This document shows positions 4,512 to 6,504 of a stretch of DNA of 6,504 bases, one piece after another. The stretch comes from Candidatus Dormiibacterota bacterium (GTDB lineage: Bacteria > Chloroflexota > Dormibacteria > UBA8260). The position numbers were made by a program, and so were the translations under genes. The notes under the pieces are model-generated. The model was not told where the DNA came from, did no database searches, and worked only from the letters and a program-made list of their open reading frames with translations. Numbering within the stretch: the first letter of the stretch is position 1; every line of letters begins with the position of its first letter. Where the stretch lies: contig CATPCA010000133.1 in NCBI GenBank assembly GCA_955652545.1, positions 1 through 6,504 of the forward strand, given 5' to 3'.

Positions 4512-6125
4512 CTACTTCACGGTGACCGTGTGCGTAACGATGGGCGCAGCGCCCTGGCCGGGGAAGGCGGATCCGACCCCGCTGAACATCACCAGGGTGA
4601 CGGTATACGTGCTCGCTGCCGCGTACACATGCTTAGGATGGGCACCCGAACCGGTTGTTCCGTCCCCGAACTCCCACAGGTACGTCAGCACGGGCTGTGC
4701 ACTCACCGTGGTCAGCGCGCTGAACGTCACCGTGTGAAAGGCCTTCGGGTGCGTCGGCGAGAACGTGAACCCGCGGTTGAATCCGCTGTGGCCGGTTGTG
4801 ACGATCCCTCCCGTCCCGGTCGACGACCCATCTATGGCGAAGATCGTCAATCCGACCGAGTAGGCACCGGCCGTCGGGAACGTGTACGAGATCGTCGGCG
4901 ACGTCGTCTCGATGGTCGGGGCGTTCAACACGGCGTTGAACTGCCAGACGTAGACGATGAAGCCAGACGATGTGCTCGAGCCCGAGGCGTTGAAGTGGAG
5001 CGTGAGCCCGCTGCCCTTGGTGACCTTGAACTTCGCGGTCGGCGCGGTGCCCGATGGTGTGAGCCTCTGGAGGCACGCGTGACCCACGTTACTCCACTCC
5101 TCCTGATACCAGTAGGGGTGCCCATTGATGACCTGGTTGAACTTCGCGCCGTTGCTCGTCCCCAGTGGGGTGCCGAACTGGCGGACGCACTGGTCGCCGT
5201 TCTCGAAGCCCTGGTTGGCGCCGGCACCGTTCGTCCAGGCGTCGTTCGGGATCGGGTCCGTGACCGACTCGTTCTGTTCATGGCTCAGACCGCCGGAGAG
5301 CTCGCCGTCCGACGACAAACCGTTCGGATGGTTGCCGTCGTCGCAGTGCCGGTTGCCGGGCACGAAGGGATCCTGCGCATAGATCAGCATCGGCGAAAGG
5401 GTGGTCTGCCCGTGGTACGCGCAGAAGGCCGCAAGGCCGCTGAACGGCACGATGCCTGCCGAGCAACCGCCGAATGACTGCGTCGGGTCGTTGCTGAAGC
5501 ACGACTCGACGTGGGGCGGCGCGAGCAGGAAGTACTCGTGGCTCAGGTCCGTCTTGAGGTTGTTGGCGGCGACGAAGCGCTCGAGCTCCTGCTGGATCTG
5601 GGCGTCGGTGAGGCACTCGATGACCGGGCTGTTCACCGGGCATTGGCTAGTCGGGTATGGCTGGGTGTCGAGCACCGCCCCGCCGAAGGTCGTCGCGTAG
5701 CGCGAGAACGTGCCGGTCAGGTCCTGGTACTGCGCCGAGGTCGAATTGGTGTTCTGGATGCCGCCGCTGTCGTGGGCCAGGTCCGTGAACCACTGCTTCA
5801 GCCCCGGGACGTAGTCCGCGGGGTAGGCGCCGAGGCCGGTGGGGCTCCACAACACCATGTAGTTGGTGCTCGATGGCATGACCGGGCCGCCGTTGTAGTC
5901 GAGGTTACTGAAGACCTGGTCAGTCTTCCTGGTCGGCGCCGCATCACGGAGCGGGACGATGGAGGCCGGGTGCCGAAGCTGGGCGTGTGACGACGCCGCG
6001 GATGAGCTCGAGGTGGCGGCGGGCCGGGCCGCGGTCGCAGCCGACGCACTCGTGGCCACCGCCCCGAGCACGATCGCAGCGGTGGCACCCGCCACCAGCA
6101 GGTTCAGACGCCGATGTCTACCCAT
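4512..6125 (-). CDS. secreted EXORDIUM/PHI-1-like domain protein with two PKD domains
   Basis: A 537-residue exported protein. It has a Sec signal peptide (RHRR, then a hydrophobic core, with a likely cut after ASA at 27-29) and a Ser/Ala-rich linker to about 50. The globular domain (about 70-355) begins NGGPVM, then YMVLWSPTG (89-97), LKQWFTDLAHDSGG (109-122) and AQYQDLTG (131-138). It includes GGLSHEQNESVTDP (278-291) and FENGDQC (307-313). This order (GGPVM, Y-x-x-W, QY, SHE-x-x-E-x-x-TDP, E-x-GD-x-C) resembles the plant EXORDIUM/PHI-1 family, whose biochemical role is unclear. His282, Glu283 and Glu286 form a possible HExxE metal site. Eight cysteines (162, 171, 209, 221, 235, 261, 313, 351) suggest disulfides. 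PKD1 (about 362-432) is degenerate (WQFN). PKD2 (about 453-537) has the canonical WEFGDGT (484-490). PKD folds usually mediate binding at the surface. The start has GGGGAG six bases before the ATG. Confidence 0.85.
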   Translation of the reverse strand: MGRHRRLNLLVAGATAAIVLGAVATSASAATAARPAATSSSSAASSHAQLRHPASIVPLRDAAPTRKTDQVFSNLDYNGGPVMPSSTNYMVLWSPTGLGAYPADYVPGLKQWFTDLAHDSGGIQNTNSTSAQYQDLTGTFSRYATTFGGAVLDTQPYPTSQCPVNSPVIECLTDAQIQQELERFVAANNLKTDLSHEYFLLAPPHVESCFSNDPTQSFGGCSAGIVPFSGLAAFCAYHGQTTLSPMLIYAQDPFVPGNRHCDDGNHPNGLSSDGELSGGLSHEQNESVTDPIPNDAWTNGAGANQGFENGDQCVRQFGTPLGTSNGAKFNQVINGHPYWYQEEWSNVGHACLQRLTPSGTAPTAKFKVTKGSGLTLHFNASGSSTSSGFIVYVWQFNAVLNAPTIETTSPTISYTFPTAGAYSVGLTIFAIDGSSTGTGGIVTTGHSGFNRGFTFSPTHPKAFHTVTFSALTTVSAQPVLTYLWEFGDGTTGSGAHPKHVYAAASTYTVTLVMFSGVGSAFPGQGAAPIVTHTVTVK

Positions 6126-6142
6126 GTGGCTCTCCCCTCTCT

Positions 6143-6163
6143 CCGGCCCTTGTGGTGGGCCGG
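6143..6163 (-). repeat. inverted repeat at the transcription start region of the PKD gene
   Basis: CCGGCCC (6143-6149) and GGGCCGG (6157-6163) are perfect 7-bp arms around a 7-nt spacer. They lie directly downstream of the predicted -10 box and five bases upstream of the Shine-Dalgarno. It could be a repressor operator over the start site or, if transcription starts further upstream, a 5'-UTR hairpin. Confidence 0.5.
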
Positions 6164-6193
6164 ATTACATCACTTGCTCGCAGGCCGACGCAA
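6164..6193 (-). promoter_or_regulatory. sigma70-type promoter of the PKD gene
   Basis: On the minus strand a -35 box TTGCGT (6193-6188) is separated by 18 bases from a -10 box TGTAAT (6169-6164). The predicted start lies near 6157, about 30 bases before the ATG, inside the adjacent inverted repeat. This is the best-looking promoter in the window. Confidence 0.5.
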
Positions 6194-6200
6194 GTCTCGA

Positions 6201-6229
6201 TGACGTCACATACGATCCGGTGTTACACC
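6201..6229. promoter_or_regulatory. two palindromes upstream of the -35 box
   Basis: TGACGTCA (6201-6208) is a perfect 8-bp palindrome. GGTGTTACACC (6219-6229) has 5-bp perfect arms about one central base. Their centres are about 20 bases apart, close to two helical turns, just upstream of the -35 box of the PKD gene, where activators usually bind. No regulator family can be named from these sites. Confidence 0.35.
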
Positions 6230-6318
6230 CTGAACGCTGGCCGGGCCGACCACGAGCCCGGCGCCCCAGAGCCAACCACGGATCCGCGACCCTCCAAGGC
6301 GACCCAGCGGTCCGTTCG

Positions 6319-6504
6319 TCACTCCCCGACGATGGTCATGAGCTGGTCCACGACCTGAGCCAGAGGCGCGGAGCTGTCGACCACGTGGTGCGCAAAGCGA
6401 AGAATGTGTGGTTCGCGAGCCGACAGCATGGCCTCGACCTGTTGTCGGACCTCGTCGTCAACCAACCATGGTCTGCGACCATCGGATTTGATACGCGCGA
6501 CCAG
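6319..6504 (-). CDS. shikimate-kinase-like nucleotide kinase, C-terminal part only
   Basis: A frame open from the right edge to TGA (6321-6319) gives the last 61 residues of a protein. It contains DGRRPWLVDDEVR (8-20), a helix ending in LSAREPHILRFAHHVVDSS (27-45) and a final helix VVDQLMTIVGE. This follows the C-terminal plan of shikimate kinase (lid Arg, 'RPLL', 'RxPLYxxxAxxxVDT', closing helix), which phosphorylates shikimate in the chorismate pathway. The usual Tyr of 'RxPLY' is absent (HIL instead) and the Walker A region is outside the window, so a different P-loop kinase of the same fold is possible. It is read in the same direction as the PKD gene, with about 190 bases between them. 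Confidence 0.55.
   Translation of the reverse strand: MVARIKSDGRRPWLVDDEVRQQVEAMLSAREPHILRFAHHVVDSSAPLAQVVDQLMTIVGE

Noticed and set aside
4005..5477. Plus-strand open frame of 490 codons
   Set aside because: It runs out of frame through the lipoprotein, across the terminator hairpin and antisense to the PKD gene. The product is Arg/Pro/Ala-rich with no recognisable fold.
1..6504. Search for CRISPR arrays, tRNA/rRNA, insertion sequences, att sites or toxin-antitoxin pairs
   Set aside because: No repeated spacer-like units, no tRNA-like folds with conserved loops, no transposase or integrase motifs, and no paired small genes of known toxin or antitoxin type were seen.

Overview
This is a high-GC bacterial window in which almost every third codon position is G or C. 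Starts are mixed: some genes have a Shine-Dalgarno sequence, and two look leaderless, with a TANNNT box 8 nt before the ATG. A DUF3352 protein, an RCK-type potassium channel, a Pro/Thr-Ala-linker lipoprotein and a secreted PKD protein fit a soil-type Terrabacteria lineage (Actinomycetota such as Thermoleophilia, or Dormibacterota/Chloroflexota). This placement is inferred from gene style only. I see no insertion sequence, integrase, CRISPR array, tRNA, rRNA or phage gene.

Layout. Minus strand, 1-2281: a 5'-complete but 3'-truncated DUF3352 membrane-anchored protein (1-800), a compact soluble S49 (SppA-like) peptidase (939-1769), and methylglyoxal synthase mgsA (1847-2281). The next genes run divergently on the plus strand: a 46-codon GNAT acetyltransferase remnant (2418-2558), a two-transmembrane RCK potassium channel (2583-3593), a small conserved-looking protein (3693-3899) and a lipoprotein (3968-4417). 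A GC-rich imperfect hairpin (4460-4491) separates the lipoprotein from a convergent minus-strand gene (4512-6125). That gene encodes a large secreted protein with an EXORDIUM/PHI-1-like domain and two PKD domains. Upstream of it lie a good sigma70-type promoter and several palindromes. The window ends in the 3' part of a shikimate-kinase-like gene (6319-6504, minus). No gene-free stretch exceeds 300 bases.

How the genes may work together. Most look like independent housekeeping or cell-envelope functions. The most suggestive pairing is mgsA divergent from a potassium channel with an RCK domain. In E. coli, methylglyoxal stress is countered by RCK-domain K+ efflux (KefB/KefC), so the adjacency invites a test, though nothing in the sequence proves a link. 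The DUF3352 gene, the lipoprotein and the PKD protein are all exported or membrane-anchored. I found no clear multi-gene novel defence or mobile system here.
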